Assembly (NCBI GenBank): GCA_002402125.1 | Contig: NVVG01000005.1 | Location: forward strand, 35,934 to 51,378 | Length of the DNA stretch: 15,445 nt | From: Moraxellaceae bacterium | GTDB lineage: Bacteria > Pseudomonadota > Gammaproteobacteria > Pseudomonadales > Ketobacteraceae | Direction: 5' to 3' | Shown: positions 1 to 6,005 of the stretch, one piece after another | Layout: each line of letters opens with the position of its first letter | Numbering within the stretch: position 1 is the stretch's first letter | Translations under genes and position numbers: made by a program | The notes under the pieces: model-generated | The model's database searches: none | Seen by the model: only the letters and a program-made list of their open reading frames with translations | Told to the model about the DNA's origin: nothing

Positions 1-469
1 TTACGCCTTGATTTATCTTTGAATAATAACTGAAGGCGTTAGCTTCTGTCGTTAAACGGTCAACTGCTGATCGTACGGAAGTTTTGTCTGCGAGGAGCTT
101 GGTTAAATGAGTAATATACTTTTGGATCTCAGGGTGCCGGCTACCGACTATCGACGTCAGTTCAGATGTTTTTAATGTATTCCATGACTTATCGGATTTG
201 ACTCTTTGTTGTACCAGTTTACTTTTACCTTGGGAGCCATCGCTACCAATGAAGCCCGCGGTGAGTCCTCGTTCTAGGGCAATCTCTTGGGCTATATTGT
301 CCAGTAACAGTGAGAACTGAATAAGCTGATGCTGCTCTGATTCAGATTCATGTAATTGATATTGGCCCCATAATAGCTGGACTCCCATAAATAACATGAT
401 GCCGGTTGGCAATATGCATAATAACGTAAGTTTTATAGATAGTGATAAGGAGCGAAACCAAATGATCAT
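1..469 (-). CDS. NIT-domain membrane sensor protein, N-terminal part (truncated by window edge)
   Basis: The minus-strand frame is open from an ATG at 469 to base 1 without a stop, giving the first 156 residues of a longer protein. Residues 1-12 are short and positively charged (MIIWFRSLSLSIK), followed by one hydrophobic segment at about 13-34, so the N-terminus is membrane anchored with the next part outside the cytoplasm. Residues 55-95 read like the start of a nitrate/nitrite-sensing NIT domain: an ALERGLTAGFIGS stretch (65-76) followed by a QQR...D segment near 87-93. Proteins of this kind usually continue into a second membrane segment and then a methyl-accepting, GGDEF or histidine kinase output domain; the output lies outside the window, so the type cannot be told. 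The ribosome binding site is weak (GAAGAA about 8 bases ahead). Ligand identity is not shown by the sequence. Confidence 0.75.
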   Translation of the reverse strand, partial: MIIWFRSLSLSIKLTLLCILPTGIMLFMGVQLLWGQYQLHESESEQHQLIQFSLLLDNIAQEIALERGLTAGFIGSDGSQGKSKLVQQRVKSDKSWNTLKTSELTSIVGSRHPEIQKYITHLTKLLADKTSVRSAVDRLTTEANAFSYYSKINQGV

Positions 470-520
470 ATGAATATTCTTCGGTCTGGAGCAAAAATGG
501 GCTGAATTCTTCTTAAAGTG

Positions 521-563
521 TAGCAGGGGTCAACTGCTATGCACTGTTATTACACGTTGTAAT
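521..563. promoter_or_regulatory. Two small dyad symmetries upstream of the NIT sensor gene
   Basis: The 136-base gap between the Nudix stop and the NIT sensor start holds two perfect inverted repeats. TAGCAG (521-526) and CTGCTA (534-539) are separated by 7 bases, and ATTACA (549-554) and TGTAAT (558-563) are separated by 3. They lie 50-95 bases upstream of the sensor start codon, a usual place for operators. A TTGACC sequence on the minus strand (528-533) sits in the first dyad, but I find no convincing -10 at correct spacing. Role as regulator sites is inferred from symmetry and position only. Confidence 0.35.
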
Positions 564-605
564 TGTAGGGCTTGGAGGCTAGGAGGGGGAGATTGTTGCT
601 GTAGT

Positions 606-1247
606 TCAGCGGCTTGACGGTGTGCTCGGTGAAATCTCTGGGGCATTTAATAGGTCGGACAACATTTGGTAGGTTAATCCCCAAATACAGCTGCCCTGAT
701 AATAATAACAGGGCAGCTGTAATGAAATGGACCTGTGTAACCAGGTTGAATAAAATCGCTGCCCAGATGAGTCGTTAAAGGGTGACCAGTGCAACCAAGA
801 ATGATTGTTTGTGTCCTGTAGGAAAGCCAGTGGAATCCAAAAAACATTGGCAACTTCGTGATTCATGTTGAGTTCAACGTTGGATTCTGCTGTTAAGCGA
901 AAATGATAGGGCGTAACAATCATGGGTTTTAGTGCATTATGCCGGCGCGTGAGCAAATCCAAAGAACGGCCAACGAAGCGGGCGTTTTGCATAAGATCTA
1001 AGCCGATTTCCTCATGGGTTTCGCGAATCGCCGTTGCTCGAGTTGAGCTATCGCTTGTTTGTTGTTTGCCACCAGGAAAGGCAATATGCCCAGACCATGG
1101 ATCTCCGGCTATTGTTGCCCGTTCAATAAGTAATATTTCATCACCCTGTGGCCCTTTGCGGCTAATGATCGCCACCGCTGAGCGCTGTGTCCAATGCCGA
1201 AATGGGATGCGTTTAGGGCGTATTTTTCTAATCAACGGCGCAAGCAT
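606..1247 (-). CDS. Nudix hydrolase, CoA pyrophosphatase (NudL/YeaB)-like
   Basis: A 213-residue Nudix protein. The Nudix helix is clear: the phosphate-loop segment GHIAFPGGK (53-61), then RETHEEIGL (75-83), whose glutamates bind the catalytic metal. The FPGG element just before the box is typical of the NudL group, which cleaves coenzyme A or acyl-CoA into 3',5'-ADP and phosphopantetheine. The second half of the NudL signature (LLTxR..R..G) is only partly present: it reads LLIERATIAGDPWSG, with one extra residue and without the second arginine. Substrate is therefore uncertain and could be another nucleoside diphosphate derivative. The C-terminal IWGLTYQML (188-196) is also usual for this family. 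The ATG at 1247 has an AGG ribosome site 6-8 bases upstream. It follows laoA by 61 bases on the same strand with no visible terminator, so it may be read from the same transcript. Confidence 0.8.
   Translation of the reverse strand: MLAPLIRKIRPKRIPFRHWTQRSAVAIISRKGPQGDEILLIERATIAGDPWSGHIAFPGGKQQTSDSSTRATAIRETHEEIGLDLMQNARFVGRSLDLLTRRHNALKPMIVTPYHFRLTAESNVELNMNHEVANVFWIPLAFLQDTNNHSWLHWSPFNDSSGQRFYSTWLHRSISLQLPCYYYQGSCIWGLTYQMLSDLLNAPEISPSTPSSR
687..720. repeat. Perfect 12-base inverted repeat inside the Nudix gene
   Basis: ACAGCTGCCCTG (687-698) is followed after a 10-base AT-only loop by its exact reverse complement (709-720). It lies inside the coding region about 80 bases before the stop and encodes part of residues 176-187. 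No T-run follows on either strand, so it is not a standard terminator. The conserved IWGLTYQML segment follows it in frame, so the reading frame through it is real. Confidence 0.8.
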
Positions 1248-1308
1248 TTAATACCTAATCCACCTTCGGCCACGAACTGGCTTGATGCTTATGTGTTAAG
1301 TTGACGTC

Positions 1309-2919
1309 TTATTTGTTGGTTAACGTTTTGGCGAGAGCGGTCGCTTGTTTTGCCACCATACCGTAAATAGATAGCTGTGGATTTGCCCCAATGCTGGTGG
1401 GGAAGGTTGAGCCGTCCATAATTGAGAGGTTTTCCAACTGAAACGATTGCCCCATCGAGTCGACTACACCTTCCGATGCGCTGGAACCCATCGCACAGCC
1501 TCCCATGACATGAGCGGTGCCGAGGCGGATCACATTGGGAGAATAATCTAATTGCTCGATGAGCTGCTTGGCTTCACTCAAGGTGGAGACAAAGTCGGAG
1601 CGTGAATGCACAGGGCGAATACGTTTGGCCCCGCCGGCGAATTGTACTTCTGCCATTGTGGTCAATGAGCGCTTCATGCCGTCGACGAGATAATCATTAA
1701 ACGGATAGTCAACTACCGGGCTATCGTCATCGCGTAATTCCACGCTACCACCTTGGCTTTGTTCAACAAAACCATCGCGCAATAATGCCAGCATAGAGTT
1801 CATTCTGGGTAACATGGACATTTGTTCATGGTGTCTTTCGCCATGCCCCATAATTACTGCGGCCATTAATGCCGGTTGCATGGGGTTGACTTCGAGTTTG
1901 TAACTCATTGGGCCGCTAACGCCATGTAGCCACTGAAAATGATCAGAATAAATGGATTGAGGTGCGCCGTAAAATCCTTCTATTTGATTGGCAAATTCAG
2001 AAACACTGAAGGTGACTGGGTGCAAAAAGGTTCGCTTTCCAATCAACTCGTGGGGGTCAGGAACCTTAGAACGCAATAATAACCCTGGGCCGTTAATGCC
2101 ACCACAGGCGACAATAGTATGTTTTGCATTTACGGTGACAGTCTTGCCGGTGAATGTCACGCCATCGTCGTGTATTGTACGGCAAACAACCCCTTCAACA
2201 CGGCCTTTGGCGGTTTTTAGGTGATGTGCTTGAGCGCGAAACACCAGCTCGCCATTATGATTGAGGGTCTCAGGTATGGTGGTCACTAACATGCTCAATT
2301 TTGCATTGGTAGGGCAACCGATACCGCAATATCCAAGGTCCCAGCACCCGGAGACGTTTCTGGGGATGACTTTCCAGTCGTAGCCCAGTTTTTCACAGCC
2401 GTCGGCCAATACTTGATTATTGGCATTGGGTTTTTTAGCCCACTTTTGTATATTTAGACGTTTCTCCATCAGTTCAAACCAGGGAGCCATTTCTTCTGGG
2501 CTAAATCCACTCAGATGATGTTGCTTGGTCCAATGATCTAACGTCTGGTCAGGAGTGCGAAAGCTGGAGGTCCAGTTAACGGTGGTTGAGCCACCCACAC
2601 AGCGACCTTGCATAACGGTAAAGGAACCGTCTTTACTGCCGCGAGCCATGCCTTCTTGGTATAGGTCTGAATACGCAGTATCTTCTTGCATGGTAAAATC
2701 ACTGGATGATTTAAGCGGACCTTCTTCTACAAATATGACCTTGAGTCCTGCCTTCGATAAGATTTCCCCTGCGGTACCACCACCGGCTCCAGTACCAATA
2801 ATCACCACATCGGCCACAAGCGTAAGATCGCTTTCTAACTGGCTACCATTCCAGGTTTTCCAGCCAGATTTAATCCCTTGTTGGATGATATCAGGGATAT
2901 TCTTTATTTCTTTTATCAT
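1309..2919 (-). CDS. laoA: GMC-family FAD alcohol dehydrogenase, LaoA-like (long-chain alcohol oxidation)
   Basis: A 536-residue flavoprotein of the glucose-methanol-choline family. The FAD Rossmann motif GTGAGGG is at 42-48, the GMC signature GRCVGGSTTVNW at 105-116, and the C-terminal active-site block holds the base TAHVMGG (His470) and GANPQ (Asn513). Three cysteines, C192, C198 and C202 (C-x5-C-x3-C), precede PTNAKLSM; the spacing equals the reported [3Fe-4S] ligands of the Burkholderia cepacia FAD glucose dehydrogenase catalytic subunit. No export signal is present, so translocation with LaoB is likely. In P. aeruginosa LaoA and LaoB depend on each other for 1-dodecanol oxidation. I chose the ATG at 2919 because an in-frame GTG at 3012 would overlap laoB by 70 bases; 2919 leaves 23 bases after the laoB stop and has GGA about 9 bases upstream. 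Substrate range is inferred from the operon match. A sterol or other alcohol oxidase role cannot be excluded. Confidence 0.85.
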   Translation of the reverse strand: MIKEIKNIPDIIQQGIKSGWKTWNGSQLESDLTLVADVVIIGTGAGGGTAGEILSKAGLKVIFVEEGPLKSSSDFTMQEDTAYSDLYQEGMARGSKDGSFTVMQGRCVGGSTTVNWTSSFRTPDQTLDHWTKQHHLSGFSPEEMAPWFELMEKRLNIQKWAKKPNANNQVLADGCEKLGYDWKVIPRNVSGCWDLGYCGIGCPTNAKLSMLVTTIPETLNHNGELVFRAQAHHLKTAKGRVEGVVCRTIHDDGVTFTGKTVTVNAKHTIVACGGINGPGLLLRSKVPDPHELIGKRTFLHPVTFSVSEFANQIEGFYGAPQSIYSDHFQWLHGVSGPMSYKLEVNPMQPALMAAVIMGHGERHHEQMSMLPRMNSMLALLRDGFVEQSQGGSVELRDDDSPVVDYPFNDYLVDGMKRSLTTMAEVQFAGGAKRIRPVHSRSDFVSTLSEAKQLIEQLDYSPNVIRLGTAHVMGGCAMGSSASEGVVDSMGQSFQLENLSIMDGSTFPTSIGANPQLSIYGMVAKQATALAKTLTNK

Positions 2920-2942
2920 TAAATTATTCCAATAAGGTTTTG

Positions 2943-3545
2943 TTATACGATGTGCTTGGGTGGACCAGGGTATATTTGTGAGTTCCAATTGAGTGGGTCT
3001 TTGTACCAGCAAATTGCCAGTAGCTGGGTTATTTGCGTGTAACCCGTGCGAAATAGCCCAAAGCGGCTGTCACGCCAACTACGTAAGAATTGTTCTTTGG
3101 AACTGTCGCTGGCTTTCTCCCAGCTATTCCATACCCCCGCCAACGCGATACGTGTGGCTGGCATATACAGTAAATCAAATAGATCCGCTAAACCCTGATG
3201 GTTAAATGGGGAGCTTCGGAACAAGAAATCATCGGTTTTTTCTATTAATCGTTGTAGCGCGTCGGATTGTAGTTGTGGGTCGGAGGGAAAGGATCCGGCC
3301 AGAACAATAGGTGCGAGAGATTCCAAAATAACCACGTCTTGAGGGCGTAATAGTTTTAACTGTGCGGTTGTCTGGGTGGAGGGTGTGGCACTACAACCAG
3401 TCAACCCGGCTATCATGCCCGCACCGCTCAACACGCCGGTACTTATCAAACCGAGTTTTATAAAACTTCGACGACTCGGATCATCAGTGGCGCCTCCGAC
3501 GGAGGGGTGAATAGCTGTACGCTCAGTTATCTTTTTTTGCTTCAT
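2943..3545 (-). CDS. laoB: Tat-exported lipoprotein, small partner subunit LaoB-like (gluconate 2-dehydrogenase subunit 3-like)
   Basis: A 200-residue protein with a twin-arginine motif SRRSFIK (24-30), a hydrophobic segment (31-47) and a lipobox LTGC ending at Cys51. It should therefore be exported folded by the Tat pathway and anchored by a lipid. The rest is helical and ends in the short motif YPGPP (192-196), common in small subunits paired with GMC dehydrogenases. It lies between laoC (33 bases upstream) and laoA (23 bases downstream), so all three are one operon. In related enzymes the small subunit carries the signal for the cofactor-loaded large subunit; the same hitchhiker role is inferred here. 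The original Lao work called LaoB a probable inner membrane protein, which fits a lipid-anchored Tat substrate. The start at 3545 has a GGTGA ribosome site about 6 bases upstream. A run of seven A bases in codons 3-5 is unusual but does not break the frame. Confidence 0.8.
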   Translation of the reverse strand: MKQKKITERTAIHPSVGGATDDPSRRSFIKLGLISTGVLSGAGMIAGLTGCSATPSTQTTAQLKLLRPQDVVILESLAPIVLAGSFPSDPQLQSDALQRLIEKTDDFLFRSSPFNHQGLADLFDLLYMPATRIALAGVWNSWEKASDSSKEQFLRSWRDSRFGLFRTGYTQITQLLAICWYKDPLNWNSQIYPGPPKHIV

Positions 3546-3578
3546 TCTGTCACCATAGATTCGGGTTATATAACTAGC

Positions 3579-5033
3579 CTACTTGAGCAACGTGTTAAAT
3601 AGAAAATTGTGAATCTTTCGGTTCCAAGGTGGAAATAAAAATTTGGTAGCGTTGATTTTGCCTTTTACATACACCCCTTTTGCTTGGCTGAAAGTTAAAA
3701 AACCTTCCTTGCCGTGATAAGAGCCCATTCCCGCGGGTCCGATACCACCAAAGGGGATATCATCCACGATAACGTGGCTAACGGTGTCGTTAATACAGGC
3801 ACCGCCGGAGTGGGTACGACGCAATACGTCGTCGGCTCGACTTTGGTCAAAATCGAAGTAATACAATGCTAATGGTCGTGGCTGGTCGTTGACATAATTA
3901 ATGGCATCATCCAAAGAGTCATAGGGTTTTATGATCATGATGGGGCCAAAAATTTCATCTTGTTCGATTAACATGTCTTTGTTGGTGTTCAGCACCAGGG
4001 TTAATGGCATTTTTCTGGTGTGACTAAAGTCTTCATTAGCCGGATTAATGGGAATAATGGTGGCGCCTTTGTTCTCGGCATCGGTTAAATAACCCTGTAA
4101 TCGTTGATGCTGTCGGTCAGATACTATCGCAGTGTAATCATCGTTATTGAGCATGGTTGGGTACCATTTCCCGATCACCTTCTTCATCTCATTGACAAAA
4201 TCGTTTACTTTTTGCTCCGGGCAGAGCACATAGTCTGGAGCCACGCAGGTTTGGCCGGCGTTTAGTGCTTTACCAAAGCCTAAGCGCTCAGCGGCTTCAG
4301 ATAATGGAAACGATTCGTTAATAATGGCCGGCGACTTACCACCCAACTCCAAGGTAACGGGCGTGAGGTTTTCTGCGGCAGCTCGCATGACGTGTTTGCC
4401 AACGGATGTGGAGCCTGTAAATAAGATATGATCAAACGGCAACTTGGTGAAGGCAATGGCAACCTCAGCTTCTCCGGTGACTACACAGACATGATTTTCT
4501 GGGAAAATTTCGGAGATCATAATCTTGAAGGCCTCGGCGGTGCGAGGGGTAAATTCAGACATCTTGATCATTACTCGGTTGCCGGCGGCTAACGCAGGTA
4601 ACAAGGGGCCTAAAGCAAGAAATATGGGGTAATTCCACGGCACAATGATGCCCACTACTCCTAGCGGCTGATAGACCACCTTGGCTTTGGCAGGACGCAA
4701 GGTTGCTGCCACATGGCGTTTGTCATCCCGCATCCATTTTTTCACATGCTTTATATGGTATTTGATGCCCTCTAGCGATGGCATCATTTCACCTAATTTG
4801 GTCTCCGAAGAGCAGCGGTGGCTGAAATCATCACTGATGGCTTGTTCTAGGGTGCTCATATGTTTGAGTAGCGCTGGTTTGAGTCGTGCTAAGTGGTCAA
4901 TACGCTCTTCAGCAGTAGGCATCGGGTTTACACGAAAGGCGGCCTTTTGTGCGTCAAATACGCGCTGTAATTCTGCTGCATTATATTGGTGGTCTGCTTG
5001 GTGATCGGCTATTTGGGATACGTTGGTGACCAT
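3579..5033 (-). CDS. laoC: Aldehyde dehydrogenase, coniferyl aldehyde dehydrogenase family, LaoC-like
   Basis: A 484-residue NAD(P)-dependent aldehyde dehydrogenase, of full length for the class 3/coniferyl aldehyde subgroup. Visible catalytic parts are PWNYP (132-136, transition-state Asn134), the nucleotide-binding GSTSVG (207-212), TLELGGKSP with general base Glu229, and GQTC with nucleophile Cys263. The C-terminal tail (about 455-484) is hydrophobic and aromatic (FLFPPWNRKIHNFLFNTLL), as in membrane-associated fatty aldehyde dehydrogenases, so it may sit at the cytoplasmic membrane face. It would oxidise the fatty aldehyde made by LaoA to a fatty acid. It is the first gene of the laoCBA operon. 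AGGA lies 8 bases ahead of the ATG at 5033. A strong promoter with an overlapping dyad lies upstream. Lignin-type aromatic aldehydes remain a possible alternative substrate, as family annotation names coniferyl aldehyde. Confidence 0.88.
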   Translation of the reverse strand: MVTNVSQIADHQADHQYNAAELQRVFDAQKAAFRVNPMPTAEERIDHLARLKPALLKHMSTLEQAISDDFSHRCSSETKLGEMMPSLEGIKYHIKHVKKWMRDDKRHVAATLRPAKAKVVYQPLGVVGIIVPWNYPIFLALGPLLPALAAGNRVMIKMSEFTPRTAEAFKIMISEIFPENHVCVVTGEAEVAIAFTKLPFDHILFTGSTSVGKHVMRAAAENLTPVTLELGGKSPAIINESFPLSEAAERLGFGKALNAGQTCVAPDYVLCPEQKVNDFVNEMKKVIGKWYPTMLNNDDYTAIVSDRQHQRLQGYLTDAENKGATIIPINPANEDFSHTRKMPLTLVLNTNKDMLIEQDEIFGPIMIIKPYDSLDDAINYVNDQPRPLALYYFDFDQSRADDVLRRTHSGGACINDTVSHVIVDDIPFGGIGPAGMGSYHGKEGFLTFSQAKGVYVKGKINATKFLFPPWNRKIHNFLFNTLLK

Positions 5034-5130
5034 GACTGTTTCCTATGGTTGTGCTTTGGACAGCAGTGAATTGCTATAGCGGGGAGAATTCCGCGATTAA
5101 AATGCTGTATTAACGAGAAGTATTTCTACA

Positions 5131-5159
5131 TTTTTAGAGCTTTTACTCTAAACTGTCAA
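5131..5159 (-). promoter_or_regulatory. Sigma-70-type promoter of the laoCBA operon
   Basis: On the minus strand a perfect TTGACA (-35, bases 5159-5154) is followed by a 17-base spacer and TAAAAA (-10, bases 5136-5131), which matches four of six consensus positions. Transcription would begin near 5124, leaving about 90 bases of leader ahead of laoC. No other candidate in the 261-base divergent gap has so good a -35 box. Confidence 0.6.
5133..5152. promoter_or_regulatory. Dyad operator, probable LaoR binding site over the laoC promoter
   Basis: TTTAGAG (5133-5139) and CTCTAAA (5146-5152) form a perfect inverted repeat with a 6-base centre. Its 20-base length and symmetry suit a TetR-family dimer. 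It fills the spacer between the -35 and -10 of the laoC promoter, so a bound repressor would block RNA polymerase directly. Deletion of laoR in P. aeruginosa makes lao expression constitutive, consistent with such a site. The assignment to LaoR is inferred from position. Confidence 0.6.
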
Positions 5160-5211
5160 CAATAAACCAGTGAATAACAATAATAGACCAATAATTCGTC
5201 GCAAAAGTAAA

Positions 5212-5243
5212 TATAATCTCCGCCAATGTAGACCCTGCAGGGT
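5212..5243 (+). promoter_or_regulatory. Probable laoR promoter element and adjacent 12-base palindrome
   Basis: A perfect TATAAT (5212-5217) lies 77 bases ahead of the laoR GTG. No good -35 is seen at 16-18 bases upstream, so the promoter may be weak or need an activator. A perfect palindrome, ACCCTGCAGGGT (5232-5243), lies just beyond the expected start of transcription, where a bound protein could block laoR itself. Its sequence is unlike the laoC dyad, so a different regulator may read it. Confidence 0.45.
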
Positions 5244-5294
5244 GTTTTGAGGTGGATTGGGTAGTTAGGGCTTAACCGTGAGTGTCTAAAGAAA

Positions 5295-5999
5295 GTGACT
5301 GTTAAAATTAAAACCCGTGATCGAATTTTGCAAGCTAGCTTAAAGATGTTTAACGAACAAGGTGAGCGTAATGTATCGACCAATCATATTGCTTCACAGC
5401 TAGGAATGAGTCCTGGTAACTTGTATTACCATTTTAGTAACAAAGCAGAGATCATCTTTGAGTTGTTTAATGGTTATCAACGAGCGATCGCCGATAGTGT
5501 TGTGTTACCAGAGGAAAGATTGCTGACGTTTAAAGATACGGTGCGATACTTTGAAATGATCTTTCAAGGTTTGTGGGATTACCGATTCTTGCACAGAGAT
5601 TTAGAACATCTGTTAAATGAAAATGATGCGCTGCGCGAACAATATTTGACGTTCTCTCTGATCACGATGAGCGCCGGCAAAGATATCATTAAAGGTATGA
5701 ATACCTCAGGAATAATAAAGGCCAATACAACGGAGATTGATGCATTATTACTAAATTTATGGGTAATCTTAACCTCTTGGTCTTCGTTTTTACAATCCAT
5801 CGATGTGCAAAACGCCATGCCTGGAGCCATGGATCCTTGGGCACTTAAACGCGGGATATATCAAGTTATCTGTTTGATTGAGCCTTACGGGACAGACGCT
5901 GCTCGTCTTGACCTTCCAGAATTAAAAGCATCGTATTTGGGGGGCGTGGATACAGACCCCTTATTACTGTTTCAATTGCCCTCTGGGGTTTCGAAATAA
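5295..5999 (+). CDS. laoR: TetR-family transcriptional repressor, LaoR-like
   Basis: A 234-residue TetR regulator. Residues 8-53 form the DNA-binding domain, with the typical helix-turn-helix from VSTNHIASQLGMSPGNLYYHF (27-47). The rest is a helical ligand and dimer domain with many aromatic residues, suiting a hydrophobic effector such as a fatty alcohol, aldehyde or acyl-CoA (inferred). It is divergent from laoCBA, the arrangement expected of a local repressor, and matches PA0367/LaoR in context. The start is a GTG at 5295 with only a poor purine-rich ribosome site (AAAGAAA directly ahead); the next GTG upstream, at 5279, runs into a stop after two codons, so 5295 is the best choice. The gene ends 6 bases from the end of the converging phaC-like gene, leaving no room for a terminator. 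Confidence 0.8.
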   Translation: MTVKIKTRDRILQASLKMFNEQGERNVSTNHIASQLGMSPGNLYYHFSNKAEIIFELFNGYQRAIADSVVLPEERLLTFKDTVRYFEMIFQGLWDYRFLHRDLEHLLNENDALREQYLTFSLITMSAGKDIIKGMNTSGIIKANTTEIDALLLNLWVILTSWSSFLQSIDVQNAMPGAMDPWALKRGIYQVICLIEPYGTDAARLDLPELKASYLGGVDTDPLLLFQLPSGVSK

Positions 6000-6005
6000 A
6001 AATGG

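Noticed and set aside
505..533. Promoter for the NIT sensor based on TTGACC at 528-533
   Set aside because: No acceptable -10 hexamer occurs at 16-18 bases from it on the minus strand.
922..1251. 109-codon plus-strand frame opposite the Nudix gene
   Set aside because: The opposite strand encodes the Nudix box and family motifs; this frame shows no family likeness.
2555..2935. 126-codon plus-strand frame opposite laoA
   Set aside because: It overlaps the conserved FAD-binding region of laoA and reads as a low-complexity Pro/Ser-rich shadow.
2920..3012. Upstream extension of laoA by 31 codons
   Set aside because: It would overlap laoB by 70 bases and adds no signal peptide; the ATG at 2919 has a better ribosome site and natural operon spacing.
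6000..6005. Terminator between converging laoR and phaC-like genes
   Set aside because: Only 6 bases separate the stop codons and no hairpin with a T-run is seen around them.
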